A DNA stretch of 27,068 nucleotides from IMG/VR virus record IMGVR_UViG_3300043449_000455, positions 1 to 27,068 of that record. One strand, 5' to 3'. Each line of letters starts with the position of its first letter. Positions within the stretch are counted from its first letter, which is position 1. The position numbers were made by a program, and so were the translations under genes. Origin of the DNA: a virus. This document shows, one piece after another, positions 26,775-27,068 of the stretch. Below the pieces are notes generated by a model. That model was not told the origin of the DNA. It ran no database searches and worked only from the letters and a program-made list of their open reading frames with translations.

Positions 26775-27014
26775 ATGTTCTATGAAAAATGTGCCGAGAT
26801 TCTTGGTACAACATATGAATGTGAATCCTTCCCTTATCGTCGCCGTACACGATGGAACAATCGTTCTCCGGGTAACGGAAGATATGAGGGCTTTGGTTTA
26901 ATTAGAAAGTTTGGTGACAATTATCAAGTGGCGTTAACTCATCCGATAAGTTATCATGCAATCTTTCATTCCGAAGAGGAAGTATTTGCATTCTTGAGAA
27001 GTTTATCTTTATGA
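26775..27014 (+). CDS. Small phage protein of unknown function
   Basis: This 79-residue protein has an RRTRWNNRSPGNGRYEGFG segment near residues 23-41, a basic Gly/Asn-rich stretch that I recall from short proteins of other T4-like phages, followed by a beta-rich end (YQVALTHPISYHAIFHSEEE). The ATG at 26775 follows AAAGGAG; the in-frame extension to 26739 passes through the leader hairpin and was not used. Upstream (26710-26736) GTTGCAC/GTGCAAC form a 7-bp leader stem. Confidence 0.65.
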   Translation: MFYEKCAEILGTTYECESFPYRRRTRWNNRSPGNGRYEGFGLIRKFGDNYQVALTHPISYHAIFHSEEEVFAFLRSLSL

Positions 27015-27017
27015 TAG

Positions 27018-27068
27018 ACTTATTAGATGAACACACTGCCCGTCACTAAGCGGGAGGTTCATGAACCC
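27018..27068 (+). repeat. Second copy of the structured-element 5' arm (truncated by window end)
   Basis: Bases 27018-27037 repeat 26495-26514 with one difference (19 of 20). After it come small hairpins CCCG/CGGG (27039-27042/27051-27054) and GGTT-CATG-AACC (27056-27067), different from those of the first element. The window ends before any 3' arm. Confidence 0.5.

Noticed and set aside
26710-26901. Open frame of 63 codons overlapping the gene at 26775
   Set aside because: It has no ribosome site at its start; the frame starting at 26775 follows AAAGGAG and has the more protein-like sequence.

Overview
This 27 kb window (A+T-rich) looks like part of a large T4-like tailed phage genome, most like the marine or freshwater T4-like phages. 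The evidence is a baseplate PAAR spike-tip protein, a 1000-residue structural protein and a SleB-type wall hydrolase at the left; many short phage-type genes with overlapping stop/start codons; T4-late-type promoter boxes (ATAAATA and variants); and thirty tRNA genes that encode their own CCA ends. The host is probably a Gram-negative proteobacterium: strong sigma70-type promoters with 17-bp spacers, a phage-encoded outer-membrane barrel with a signal peptide, a lipoprotein with a lipobox, and a boxB/boxA leader of the rrn type.

Layout. 1-4321: virion and lysis-type genes (partial baseplate gene, PAAR tip, large structural protein, SleB hydrolase, small membrane protein). 4334-9741: metabolic and small genes, including S-adenosylmethionine synthetase (metK), a DUF2452 protein, an IscU-like Fe-S scaffold, a P-loop kinase, several one- or two-helix membrane peptides and an SPFH lipoprotein. 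9750-9824: a lone tRNA with anticodon CTA, predicted to read UAG. The second gene after it (10080-10649) has an in-frame UAG at codon 3. 10759-12689: a zinc-ribbon protein and an AAA+ ATPase. 12815-15945: a tightly coupled operon with an HNH-like protein, an AhpC-type peroxiredoxin, a class II aldolase-like protein, a eukaryotic-type phosphomannomutase, an SGNH hydrolase and AhpD. 15938-16492 (minus): a methyltransferase-like protein. 16493-17164: two promoters, a short terminated transcript and a run of strong RNA hairpins with no convincing gene.

17165-26680 is a 9.5 kb tRNA array of 29 genes covering every amino acid except Met, Gly and Asp. It is interleaved with protein genes: SGNH hydrolase, DUF481-like barrel, HNH nuclease, 2OG-Fe(II) oxygenase, two sulfotransferases, S-adenosylmethionine decarboxylase-like protein, GNAT-like protein and ferredoxin-NADP reductase. 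Several of these genes have no Shine-Dalgarno sequence; instead an ATAAATA box ends 4-6 nt before the start codon, which predicts leaderless late mRNAs. The array also holds structured non-coding segments and internal sigma70 promoters.

How the parts fit together (inference): metK plus the decarboxylase-like gene would move methionine to decarboxylated SAM for polyamines; AhpC plus AhpD form a matched peroxide-detoxification pair; IscU and ferredoxin reductase add Fe-S/redox capacity; and the tRNA array plus a CUA tRNA supports phage translation, possibly with conditional expression of a UAG-containing gene. All functional calls come from reading motifs; no database search was run.
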